The notes beneath the pieces are model-generated. The model was given only the letters and a program-made list of their open reading frames with translations. It had not been told where the DNA came from and did not search any database. Below, piece by piece: positions 46,601-57,083 of a stretch of 64,000 bases of DNA. Location of the stretch: positions 30,442 to 94,441 of the forward strand of contig JAMQCK010000072.1 of NCBI GenBank assembly GCA_024196135.1, written 5' to 3'. This DNA comes from Pleurotus ostreatus/Saccharomyces cerevisiae fusant (lineage: Eukaryota; Opisthokonta). Numbering within the stretch: position 1 is the first letter of the stretch; each line of letters begins with the position of its first letter. Both the position numbers and the translations under genes were made by a program.

Positions 46601-48582
46601 GGGCAGGGGCTTTGCGGGCGACGGGGGCGTTGAGGATGGACGTGCCCTTGGCTGCCTTTGCTTTCGCTAGAAGGGCGAGCTTGGAAGGCTGCTTCTGCTC
46701 CGTGGCCACAACAGCATCGTGCGTCTTCGGTGTAGGGGTACGGGCCGTGGCATCAGAATGGATAGACGATGGTGGTTTGGGCGTAGAGCGTGAGGATTCC
46801 CTGCCCGGTGACTTGGGCGTGGACCAACTCTTCTGATCGTCGTGCTCCTCCTGCGCCATCGCAGCCTCAATAGCCTTCCGAACATGTGAGCTCATCGACG
46901 TATGGGTGGGTGACGGAGAGCCAGGCGCCTCAGATGGTTCAGGCGTTCGCCCCGCGGTCGACGTCGTCGGCGATCGCAATGACGATGAGGTCGGTCTCAG
47001 CGCAGGATACGTCCTGACCGACCCGTCGAGGGTTTCGCCAGCCACATTAGAGCTGACGCTGGACCTCGCGCTGACCGCACTCCTCGCCTCGCTCGCCGCA
47101 CTTCTGGCACCTTCGCTCACTCCGCTCCTCGCGCCCACGCTCCTTGCACCTCCACTAACTGCGCTGACGGCACTCCTCGCACTGCTGCTCGCCCGGCTGC
47201 TGGCAAGCTGCGAGAGCTTCGACTTCTTCGGCGCAGTCGAGGACGTGGCCGACGAAGGAGCCTGTGACGCAACAGAGGGAGTCTTGGGTGGCGCAGGAGA
47301 AGGTGCTTTATGTGGCGCAGCAGCAGAGCTGGGATGCAGTCGGCTCGCAATGCTAGGGGGCGGTCGGCCCTGGTGCTCTGCCGGCCTGCTCGAGCGCGAC
47401 ATGATATCCGGGATATCCGGCATGGTGTCCATGGGTGGAACGTCCACGCTGGGCGGTCTTGGCGGAGGGCTAGCGGTGACGGAAGAGTGCATGGACGGTG
47501 CGGGTTCGTAGAAAGAGAGACGATGAAGCGCAGAGCCTGAGGGCGATACCGGGATCTGGTTGGGGTCCATGACAGGCGTGCCTTCAGGTGTGCGGAAGTC
47601 TTGGTGCTCTTAAATACCGTGCGTCAGTTTGTGTGGGAGAGCGCAGAACAATAAACGCCACACACCTATTATCTGACCCAGCGAGGACATCGATTCGGAG
47701 CCAAACGTCTCGCGTTGCGCATGCTGGCGCGATGGAACCAGCGGTGATCCCTCCGTGCGCTCAGTGAGCTCCGTGATACGACTGAGAGGGCGTTTCATGG
47801 GTTGCGACAAGCTGTCCGTCGTCGAGTCGTAGGAGTTCTCGTACTCCCCGTACTCGCCGCTCTCGCGCTCAGCGTACTCCCCATGCTCGTCCTTCGCGTA
47901 GTCCTCGGGATTGCCGTAGATGTTCTGCGAGCGCGCAAGCACAATGAGGGGAACACGAGCCTCGATGGGATTGACTACTGGCGGCGGGATGATGGGCAGG
48001 TCCTTGTCGTAGTCCGCCGTCGGGTCTGGGGGATCTTGTAAGCCCCGGTGGCCAGATGTGATCCTTGCATTCGCGATGCACCTGGGCGCGGTCCCGCGTT
48101 GTCCCCCCGCAGGCGACGAAGAGGTGGGGGATGATAAAGAAAGGGATGGGGAGGGAAGCTCACCTTTGCGCTCTTGGGCGGCCTTCATGCGGTCTTGCTC
48201 CTCTGTGGGGAATGAGATGGGATATAGGACAGGTGGGGATGAGACTCACCCATGCACCAGCGAATTGTCTTGTCGATGTCGAAGTAGAACTCCCATAGAG
48301 CGTCCTTGATCTTGTTGTCTGCCAGACCAGACTGCTCTTCGGACCCCACCACCTCGCGGACCTGTATGAGCCCGTCCTCCATCAGAGCTAGGTGACAAGT
48401 CAGTATTGTGGGCAGTATGTCGAGCGCGCCACACACCCTGCTGCTCCTCCGTCATCTCCTCCTCCGCCTCCTCCTCGAAGTCATCATCCAACTCATCTGT
48501 GCAACGATCAGCTGGCGTCCTCGAGACTTGCAGCGCGCGTACCATGGATATTGAGGTTTCGAATGTCCCTATGGCGCGACAT
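43687..48582 (-). CDS. HBS1: HBS1 isoform of a fused HBS1/SKI7 gene (ribosome rescue GTPase)
   Basis: Starts at ATG 48582 ([23 protein letters not shown]). The HBS1 N-terminal domain includes [13 protein letters not shown], and [20 protein letters not shown]. The exon ending at 47666 is joined to an exon starting at 45756 ([20 protein letters not shown]). The EF-1alpha-like GTPase follows: G1 [10 protein letters not shown]3 DAPGHKDF, G4 NKLD, then beta-barrel domains II ([20 protein letters not shown]) and III, ending [16 protein letters not shown] at 43687. Hbs1 with Dom34/Pelota splits ribosomes stalled in no-go and non-stop decay. The same gene carries a SKI7-like alternative end (separate entry). 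Confidence 0.93.
45915..47608 (-). CDS. SKI7: Alternative terminal exon giving a SKI7-like isoform
   Basis: A ~1.7-kb open frame inside an HBS1 intron. Its acceptor ends at 47609, 57 bp below the donor at 47665, and continues in the same phase ([20 protein letters not shown] onward) to its own stop at 45915. The product would be the HBS1 N-terminal domain plus ~560 disordered Ser/Ala/Pro/Lys-rich residues and no GTPase. It contains PSTFGSLL (46221-46244), resembling the short Ser-x-Phe-(Ala/Gly)-x-x-Leu motif by which SKI7-type isoforms contact the exosome. Alternative splicing of one HBS1/SKI7 gene into both proteins is known in fungi, plants and animals; here it is inferred from frame and phase. 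Confidence 0.8.
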
Positions 48583-48810
48583 GAAGGCACGAGATATGTG
48601 GGCGCCCGTTGTGGAGAAGTACAAAGTCAAGAAGAAGGGTTTACTCTGCGCAGATGACGGGGATTCAGTCTAAGGAGATGGCCGCGTGCAAGCCGAGCGC
48701 CGGGCGTGCTCTGTACGGCATCTCCCGAAACCCGGTCCGTCTGCCGGGCAGCGAGTCGTCGACGCGTGAATTGTCGCGTTCACTTCGTCGCATACGCTCT
48801 CCTCCCAATC

Positions 48811-49524
48811 ATGTTCGCAGCCCTCAGGTCCGCCTCCTCTTCGCGTATGCCCGCAAGGGTGAGTATATGAACTATACTTGCGCGCTTGAAGCTAAATTTC
48901 TGCAGGCCTTCAGCACCAGCGCGTCTCGCGCCGCAGACCTTGCCAAACTCACCCTCATTGGCCGTCTGGGCAAGGACCCCGAGGTCAAGACCACCAAGAC
49001 GGACAAGGAATACGTTACGTACGTGCTCAAAGTCTCTCGCAGATTCTACTCCCGTCTGACGCACATATAGCTACGTTGTCGCAACTAGGGCGTTCCCTCC
49101 CCCTCCCCCTGACGCGTCTGGCGGTACGTCTCCCTGCTTAACTCTCGACACACCCATTCTGCCCTCCCTCCTTTGGTGCATGCTCGCGTTCTACGTATAT
49201 CCTCTAATGCGCTCGCCAGAACGCCCACCCGCCGCCGCGACCTTCCACCGCGTCTTCTCCTTCAACCCCAGCTACAACAAATACCTCGCCACCCTCAAGA
49301 AGGGCACGCACGTCTACGTCGAATGCAACTTCGAGCTCCGCGAGCCGGACAGGAACGCGGACCCCACCACGCCGGAGGGCCAGCGCCAGATCTTCTTGCG
49401 GCACGGTATGTACTCGAGGTTGTGAGAATGTTAGGGGGAATGCTGACGGCTGTCTGCAGAGCAAATCCGCGTCTTGGGCTACCCCAAGAACGACCACCCC
49501 GCGGAGGAGTCTGACCATGAGTAG
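48811..49524 (+). CDS. RIM1: Mitochondrial single-stranded DNA-binding protein (RIM1/mtSSB)
   Basis: Five exons (48811-48858, 48906-49018, 49071-49123, 49220-49405, 49460-49524) give 154 aa. The N-terminus MFAALRSASSSRMPARAFST is a mitochondrial targeting peptide. The OB-fold core shows KLTLIGRLGKDPEVKTT, YVTYVVATR, FHRVFSFNPSYNKYLATLKK, GTHVYVECNFELREPD and RQIFLRHEQIRVLGYPKN. It coats single-stranded mtDNA during replication and repair. A loop insertion (FPPPPPDASGERPPAA) interrupts the usual strand 3 region. Divergent from HBS1 (228 bp between start codons), with one ACGCGT box at 48762 between them. Confidence 0.93.
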
Positions 49525-49752
49525 TTATTTCGTGTCCTTTTGCCCTTCGCGTCCATATGCACCCTCTGAATCGAATGCATCCCGCCCGGAATGAACCCAC
49601 CTCACCAGGAACTCGAGCTATTGGGCTGCAGCAGAGAAACATTCGGACCAGATGGATACATGATGCAGGAAGTACAAGCACAAAGCAGATGCAGGATGCA
49701 GATACAGAAGATAAGCCAACAGGAGGACGGACCGACGAGTGATCCTCCTCCC

Positions 49753-51492
49753 TCACGACTGCTCCTGAATAACCACCTTCTTCCTCTCCGCTTTTGGCTT
49801 GCTCTCGCCCGCCCGCGTGTGCTTCCGTCTCCTCTCCTCCTTGACGCGTCTCGCCTCCAACATCGTCCGCTTGAGGGATGCAGCCTTGTAGACGGGTTTG
49901 GGCAGGTGGCGAGTCCTGTTAAGGGTGTACATGAGCAAAGAGATAATTCATGGCATGCCACTTTGAAAGATGAGCATGCTACCCACCTGATGACCTTGTT
50001 GACCTCCTTGTCGTTCTTCCACCGCTCCTTGAGGCTGTCCCTGTACTCCATCGCTGCACGCTCGCGCGCCGTGATGATGCCGAGCTTGTCAGAGGCCTTC
50101 GCCTTCCATACGCGCACATTGCCGTCGTCGGAGCCGGAGACGACGAAGCGTGCGTCGCCGGTGAAGATGGTGGAGGATACTCTGAAGAGGGTGTTAGCGG
50201 TTGAGATCAATTGAGAGATATTCAAGCCTCTCGTACCTCTGCATCCGCTTCGTATGATACACCTCCGGGCTATGCCCCCTCCCCTCCTTCCATATCCTCA
50301 CCGTCCGATCCCACCCCCCACTCACAAACTCCAGCCCCGTCGGCGCCCAATCACAGCTCATGACCGCCGCCACATGCGCCTTATATATCTGCGTCGGCGT
50401 GTCCAGATGCCTGATATCAAAGGTATACAGATTATGGTCCTCCGACGCCAGGAGGACGGAGGTGGGGAACGTCGGGGACCACGCGAGGGAGTTGTTGCGC
50501 ATGGTCATGACGACGCGGCGCTCGGCCTTGCCGGTGCGGATGTCGTAGAGGGTGAAGGTGCGGTCGGAGCCGATGCTGGCGAGGACGGAGGATTCGGCGA
50601 GGTTGAAGCGGACGGCGGTGACGGTTTCGGTGGAGGTGGGGAAGGTGAGGTTGGAGATGGGGGCGCTCCTGGGTGGGGTGTGAGGGTGTGTGAATGAGGG
50701 TATGGCTGCTTGTACGTACTTCGTCTCGTCCCATATTTGTACTAGGCTGGATCCAGTGGCAAAGATGGGATCTGTTCGGTGGTGGTCTATGGTATTAAAT
50801 GCGTGCTTTGCGGGGAAGACGTTCACAGGCTGCAATAGCAATCGCGTGAGTTCGCATCGCACATGCACGCATAAGCCTGAGCACATACCTCTTCCCCATG
50901 CCGCACGTCCCAAAGCTTCACCGTCTTATCCACCCCACAACTGAGTACCCGCCCCTCCCCAGCATAGCACACCCCCGTCACCTTCCCCGTGTGCGCTTGT
51001 GGTACATGTAACCTTCTTTCCCGTGTCGATATATCATGCACGATCAAGCCTATCCGCAGGAGAGGATGAATCCGTCAGTCTCCCGTCCGACAGCCCCTTC
51101 CATGTGACTCACACACCTCCGTCCCAGCTTCCGCTCGCCACAGCCGACAGCGTCCCGGGTTGCCTTGCCAGGCATTCGACCGCGTCGACGTGCCCTTCCA
51201 GACTGGCTACGAAGGGTTTGGCGAAGATACGGTCCATCTTGGCAGCATTCAGCGCGCGTGTGCGTTCTCTTGCCTTCGCAAAGGGGTGCAGTAGTGGGTC
51301 GAGATTTCGTGAAGTAGGCGTAGGGTCCCCAGGACGAACGGGGAGATGTTGTGAAGGTGCATGTTGTAGGACGGATATTTTCTGTGTGGGGTGGGTTTGT
51401 CAGTGCGCAAAGCAAGGGAGGAGGTATGTTGAGAAATAGGGGAAGTATGGGAATTGCGGGGGAAGCACAGAAGATGAATAGGCGCTTACCAT
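49753..51492 (-). CDS. SOF1: SOF1 / DCAF13 WD40 protein of the SSU processome
   Basis: The first coding exon is ATG alone (51492-51490), followed by a GTAAGC intron and then KISVLQHAPSQHLPVRPGDP. Family signatures follow: DPLLHPFAKARERTRALNAA, KMDRIFAKPFVASLEGHVDA, WD repeats (VASGSWDGG, VLSCGVDKTVKLWDVRHGEE, LASIGSDRTFTLYDIR, EFVSGGWDRTVRIWKEGRGH, FVVSGSDDGNVRVWKAKASD) and the C-terminal SOF1 region (MEYRDSLKERWKNDKEVNKV and HLPKPVYKAASLKRTMLEAR) with a basic tail. SOF1 is required for U3-snoRNP-dependent 18S rRNA processing in the nucleolus. Confidence 0.95.
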
Positions 51493-51771
51493 GATGGACG
51501 GATCGGGGGAACGAAGAACAATGGACAGGGAAATTTGATCGGACCAGCGACGGGCATCGGACCGGTACTGGTGTCACGATCACGAGACCAGCGCGTCATT
51601 CGCGAGCCTCGTTGTGACCATTGTCCAGTTTCTTCTCAACCAAAACCATCATCTAGTACCCTATTTGAGAGCATCGTACACCCCAAGTACATTCCCCCCT
51701 TGTAAGTATTTCTTCTGAGATGCGCTTGAGCGTCTACTTCCCTTCCATACCTTTCCCAGACCACCCTGAAT

Positions 51772-52680
51772 ATGTCCTCCACCCGAATTACTGAAGGGAA
51801 CCGTCTCGCGTACACCAAGGTGCTGGAGGTCGCTATCGCGCGCCCCTGGCCCAAGTCCGCACTGCAAGACGCGTCTAACGGAGGCGTCCCTCTCATAGTC
51901 GATCAGGGAGCGGCCTATGCGTTCGCTGAGGCGGCGCGCGAGCGCGTCGATCGCGAACGTGAGGCTCGCGAACGCGTCGAACGCGAGCGAAAGTCGCGCG
52001 CGCGCGTCGCTCAGAAACTAGAACCTGGCAAGCGCACGCGTAGGCTCAGTGACACGTCTCTATCCCTAGTCAATCGCGCTCCTGCAAAGAGACAGAAGCA
52101 GAACAAGCCCGATCATGTTAGCTCCCTGGTTCAGAGGTCTGAGTCTGACCCCAACGCGAAGCGCGTCGTCAAGAGGGGAAGCGTCGGCGTCCTTAAGTCC
52201 AAGCCCAATGGCTATCAAGCTGCTACCCAGATCGATCGCGAGCCTGCTCATGCGGGTGGCCTTGGGCCCGCCAGGGTGGCGCATCCCAAGGGCCTTCCTG
52301 CGAACGCGATCACCGCCACCGCGTCTGTTTCGTCTGTCGCGCATGCGGCGCGTGCTACCCCTGCTGAGATGAAGCCTGCGGGCCCTGCGACTGCTCCACC
52401 CGGCGGCCCTTCGAGCCTCGCCCGTTGCGGTCCTGTTAAGCGCCTCGTGAAGACTTCTTCCTTGAACGAGGCTGGGGATGCATACGTTGATTTCCTCGAC
52501 GCCTCTGGCCATACCGCTCCTACGGCTGGCGACCGCGCGCTCCAGGCGGAGCGTGAAGCGCGGGCGCAGCGTCCTGTCGTCAGGATTCCGGGCGACGATG
52601 ACAGCAAGTTGAATGCTTCCAACAAGCAGTACGGGTACTATGTCATCCACAACGAGCGCGGCCTGATGAAGCGCGTTTGA
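51772..52680 (+). CDS. Intronless basic protein of unknown function
   Basis: A 302-aa single-exon frame starting MSSTRITEGNRLAYTKVLEV. A highly charged helical stretch rich in Arg/Glu (ARERVDREREARERVERERK) follows residue ~55, probably a coiled coil. A disordered Lys/Arg/Ser-rich middle leads to a conserved-looking end (LKTSSLNEAGDAYVDFLD-like region, then SNKQYGYYVIHNERGLMKRV). Codon use is as GC-rich as the neighbours, which supports a real gene. It starts 279 bp from the divergent SOF1 ATG. Family unknown, probably restricted to close relatives. Confidence 0.7.
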   Translation: MSSTRITEGNRLAYTKVLEVAIARPWPKSALQDASNGGVPLIVDQGAAYAFAEAARERVDREREARERVERERKSRARVAQKLEPGKRTRRLSDTSLSLVNRAPAKRQKQNKPDHVSSLVQRSESDPNAKRVVKRGSVGVLKSKPNGYQAATQIDREPAHAGGLGPARVAHPKGLPANAITATASVSSVAHAARATPAEMKPAGPATAPPGGPSSLARCGPVKRLVKTSSLNEAGDAYVDFLDASGHTAPTAGDRALQAEREARAQRPVVRIPGDDDSKLNASNKQYGYYVIHNERGLMKRV

Positions 52681-53045
52681 GTGAGCACACTCGCGCTCGA
52701 TGAGGTACCGCAGTCGTGCTCGAGGAGCTCGTGTCCCTCATCCCCGATCGGCACCCCCTTTACGCCAACCCCCATCCCCACCTACTCACCATCTCCCTAA
52801 TAATGTACCACAATGACATGACATGTTGCTTCATCCCAATGTCCCCCAACCATGTCTTCATAGATCCTGTCGTCTGTTGTAGACCCCGTCGTCCGCCGCT
52901 GTTGTAGACTCCGTCGTCTGCCACTGTTGCAGACCTCGCCTTCTGCCACTGTTGCAGACCTCGCCTTCTGCCACAGATGATAGATGTGTCTTGCTCTGCT
53001 GTACCGAATACAACATCGTTATCGAGATGCTTGCATACAATGTCT
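52681..53045. other. 3' flanks, with minisatellite
   Basis: Between two convergent genes. Mostly noncoding; holds the 25-bp minisatellite at 52866-52975. Confidence 0.5.
52866..52975. repeat. Minisatellite, 25-bp unit
   Basis: About four copies of a unit like GCAGACCTCGCCTTCTGCCA; the last two are nearly identical and the first two diverged. Adjacent to the repeat-rich 3' end of the UPF0303 gene. Confidence 0.8.
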
Positions 53046-54506
53046 TCAGTCTGAGTGATCGTATTCCGTGCCCGAGCGCTGGCTCTGCAAGGTGAACTTT
53101 TGGTCCGCCTTTTAGCCCAATCACACTCAACGCACCTGCGGCGTATACTGCGCTCCTCCCTGAGGCGTGTACTGTTCTCCTCCTCTTGGCGTATACTGCG
53201 CCCCTCCTGGTGGCGTGTATTGCGCCCCTCCTTGCGGTGTGTATTGCGCGCTTTGCGGCGTGTACTGGCCCTGTGGCGCGTATGAGTTGCGGGGCGAGAA
53301 CTGGGAGTTCTGCGGTGAGAACTGCGAGTTCTGTGGCGAAGTAGGTTCGGGGAGCCATCCTTCCTTTAGAGGGGTTGGTGTGAGCGAGGGCTTTGGAGTG
53401 AAGAACGGGCGGGAACAGCAAAGTGAGCGTAGTGGAGGTGCATTGCAAGATAGATGGGGATCTCAGCTAGAGACGAGGGCGAAAATGATAACACAGCGTC
53501 GATGGGGGCAGTTGTAGGTAAAGATGACAATAATTTGCAGGGGGAACATCACTAGAAGTGTAAACGTACATGATTATCATGAATGGGGACAACGGGCACC
53601 GACTGCCCATTCGAGGGCGCAACGGAGGGCGCGGGCATGCCGGCGCTGCCGCTGGTGCGCATGAGCTTCGAGATGAAGTCACGGACGGTAGTGACGACGA
53701 GCTAGATGGAAGCATGAGTCGACGCAGATGGCGAACAGTCGTCGAAGCAAAGCGTACGTTGTGATCATCTTGGGAGGATCCTGAGTAGCACGACTGCATC
53801 ATGCGTCAGATAGGCTTGTGAAGAGCGGGCATGGAGCACGTACGACGATGGCTATAGGACAGCACGGTGCGTTCTGAACCGTATGTTAGCTCATGCCACC
53901 CGCGAGTTGTGTCCGCCACCAACATCAAGCCATATAGGAAACGCTGCGTATGCAATCAGTCACCCATCCTTTCATCCGCGCCCGAACCACTCACCTCCCC
54001 CAACCACCTTCGCATCGCTATCCAAGCCCAGCTCTTTCGCGGGCTTCCCCAGCGCATTCAGCGCCTTCTCGACATAGAAGCTCGAGTGCCCCGTCCGGCG
54101 CACCACCTCGATGAGCCCGTGCGCGACCGCCCAGCTATCGAGACCGACGTCGCCGATGCCAGAGGCGTGGCCAAGGTCGCCGACGGTGCAGGCGAAGAGG
54201 GTGTGCCCGGCGATGGTCTGGATGGAGATGACGAGACCCTTGCCTTTGGCGTGTCGGTGGGAGGCGCGGAAGCGTTTGCGGATGGAAAGGCCCTGGGTGG
54301 AAGGAATGAGTATGAATACAAGGATAAGTGATAGAGTGCAAGGCCGCGTGTAACGACACGCAGAGCACGAAAGGCGTTCCACGCACCAAGGTGACCGCAT
54401 CCGACGCAGAGAACGACGCGAATCTGTATCGCGACTCCTCTTCGAGCGCCTGTGTCGCTTGCGCGTGCGCGTCGGGCATGGTTTGGCTGTAGAGTCCGCT
54501 GAACAT
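53046..54506 (-). CDS. UPF0303 (DUF967) haem-binding-like protein with a GGAQYTPQ repeat tail
   Basis: Minus-strand gene from ATG 54506 (MFSGLYSQTMPDAHAQATQA). Core motifs are SRYRFASFSASDAVTL, IRKRFRASHRHAKGKGLVIS, GDVGLDSWAVAHGLIEVVRR, TGHSSFYVEKALNALGKPAK, then FPIWLD|NAPCCPIAIV|SCYSGSSQDDHN|LVVTTVRDFISKLM across short introns. These match the GlcG/HbpS-type UPF0303 family, whose cellular role is poorly known. Unlike bacterial relatives it carries a C-terminal extension of PQNSQF and (GGAQYTP(Q/P/R))n repeats. The final stop is either 53046, via a 51-bp intron, or 53127 if that intron is not removed. Exon joins were chosen by family match, so some boundaries are uncertain. Confidence 0.8.
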
Positions 54507-55144
54507 GAGGCGGGGGGTGGGTTCACGAGATTAGGCAGGCAATGAGGTCAAGTCCGTGTCACTTGAAGTCAAGTCCGTTTCATTGACCGTCAAGAGAGTT
54601 TTGGAAGGCAAGGCGCGCCGCCGAGATCAGGGCCACAGCCATGACGTTCGCGCGAGGCCTGCCTGGCGCGCCCGATTGTCATATCGCGGGATGATACGGG
54701 CGTAATAATGGGGGATGTGTGTAGATGTAACGTGAGGTTGATATAGGACGTTTGGGTAGTGGGGGGAGGAGGCAAAGTGTACGAAATGCTTCCGCTGCAG
54801 CGACGACCTTCCTTCCCACCGTACGCCCTTCAGGGTGGGTGCCATGAACTCGCCGAGAGCTCTCCCCTGGCTTCACCCACTTTCCCTCACCCCAATGAAG
54901 GTTCACCAAGGCTCTGTCCACCTTAGGCGCTCGCAATCGCCCGTGCTCGCGTCAAGCACGATGCGCACATGATTGATCGCGCGCGTACGCCCGGGCACGT
55001 CGACAGCCGAACATTGCTTGTTCTCCCCTCTCATCCTCCCCTCCCTTAGTCTAGTTGCGCTCGCTTCGTCTGGCGGTAAAGGACCTGACGCGACAACTCC
55101 GACCTGAATAGCTGCTTACGCGCTCAGCATCTTCCTTCTGCATC
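54507..55144. other. Shared upstream region of UPF0303 and PEX12 genes
   Basis: About 0.64 kb between divergent starts. A short direct repeat (TCAAGTCCGT near 54547-54575) is visible. No gene. Confidence 0.45.
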
Positions 55145-56694
55145 ATGGAGTTCTTCAGCGGCGCTGGCGGCGACCCCCTCAAGCCCTCCATCTTTGAACT
55201 TGTCGCGCAAGAGCAGCTTCGCGATCTCCTGCAGCCCGCACTGAAATACGTACTTGCTGTGCGTGTCTTTCACCTTATACTGCTCCCCCCTTCCCCGCAC
55301 CAAACCCCACATTCCTCTCCCACTTCGATCACATCCTTGTATCGCAATCCCTTGAATCCCTCCCTTCCTCCCTCACCCTTCTCGCCGCTCCCTATCCGAA
55401 GCCACCTCACACTCCATCACCTAGGTCTTCGCCCAACGCTATCCGCGATACCTTATACGCATTGTGAACCGCCATGAAGAGTTCTACGCGCTCATCATGC
55501 TTGTGGTTGAGCGGTACTACCTAAGGAAACATAGTGCGTGTCTGAAGCTTCTTTCGAGTCTCCCTTGCAGCCCCAAGCCAAGGGACAGTGTCAACGTGTG
55601 CTCAGCGGGATGGGAGCAGGAGTGTGCTCAGAGAGGGATGCTGACAGCCCGCCGTAGATGCGTCCTTTGCGGAGAACTTCTACGGCATGAAGCGGCGTAG
55701 ACGACCGTATATCGAAACAGAGCGGGCCAGGGTGGCCTCGGGGATGATACCTCCGGCGGAGCGGTTGAGGAATAGGGAGATTCGGTGGTCGTTGCTCTTT
55801 CTCGTGCGTGTCCGATTTATGCTTGCGAGGGGGTAGTGAATGATGTTGAAATCGCTCAGGTTGCGATACCCTACATTCGTGCCAAAGCACATGACTACTT
55901 CGAGGATGTAGGCGGTGGAAGTCACGCAGACATCTTGGACGATGAACCAAGATCCGGGGTGACGGAGGGAGAGGCGGTATGTGGCGAGATGGATAGCCTA
56001 ATTGATGCTAACTGACATCAGACCTGGTCTGCACGACTGAAGCGCGCGTACAGGACATTATATCCATGGGCTAACTCTGCCTTTGAAGTCTGGCTACTCA
56101 TCAGCAATGTCGCGTACTTGTTCGACCAAACACCATACTATCGGCCATGGCTGAAGTGGATAGGAGTGGATCTGCGGCGCTTGGGGCCGGAGGACTTCGT
56201 GCGTTGCGATCATACTGAAGCTCTTCTTCCCGCTAACCTCCCTTCAGCGGGCAGCTATGCAAGCTCAACGAGCGAGGCTTACCCCCGAGCAACGAAAGGG
56301 TATTCTGGCAAGAATACGACGACTGATCCTCACCTCGCCTAAGCTGTTGCTTGACTCTCTTCGACTGCTCCTCCCAACAGCAATATTCTTCGTCAAATTC
56401 CTTGAATGGTGGTACGCACCTGGCTCACCCGCGCGTGCACTCTCGGCCACACCAACGGGTCCTGTCGTGCCTCCCCCTCGCATGCTTCCGCCCCATCCTC
56501 AAGGTATTCCTTTCGATCCGACCAGCCTTGGGACGTGTCCAGTATGCCGTCAGCCGATCAGCAATGCGACTGCCTTGCCATCTGGGTATGTCTACTGCTA
56601 CCGATGCGCATACGAGGAAGTAGAGGAGCGCGGCCGTTGTCCGGTGACGCTGCTCCCGGCGCAGATGTGGCAACTGCGCAAGGTGCTGGTGTAG
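55145..56694 (+). CDS. PEX12: Peroxin 12 (PEX12), RING ubiquitin ligase of the peroxisomal importer
   Basis: Six exons from ATG 55145 ([20 protein letters not shown]) to the stop at 56692-56694. Typical PEX12 features: [49 protein letters not shown], hydrophobic segments ([16 protein letters not shown]) and a C-terminal incomplete [28 protein letters not shown]...CPVT. PEX12 with PEX2 and PEX10 forms the membrane ligase that ubiquitinates the receptor PEX5 for recycling. Introns keep phase at every join. Confidence 0.96.
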
Positions 56695-57083
56695 GCGAGG
56701 CGCGCGAAGAGGTCGCGGTATGCGGGAAGGACGGGATGGGTGGGACGCTTTCGCACACGTTCGTAGTACTCGGATACTTTATGGCCATCGGGTACCATCG
56801 ATCTGCGAATTCCAGACATTCACGCGCCCAGCGCAAGTCGAACCGTGGGAGTGCAGTCACGAACGTTCGCGGGCCCGATCATCGAGCGCGCCGCGCCCCC
56901 GGCTTGCATCCTCCCCTCATGTGCTGGGAATCTACCATATACAGTTGAACCGCACGCACCCATAACGCGTCGCTGCCCGCGCGGGACACGGCATCATGAA
57001 GGTCTGTCCGTCCGCCCGCCGCGCGCGAGAGCGGCTGATTGAACGTTAGGCTCCCCGTCCCCTCCCCATTCCCGCCCCCGCGA
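56695..57083. other. intergenic region
   Basis: About 389 bp between PEX12 and PHO81. No conserved feature seen; no CACGTG box was noticed upstream of PHO81. Confidence 0.4.
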
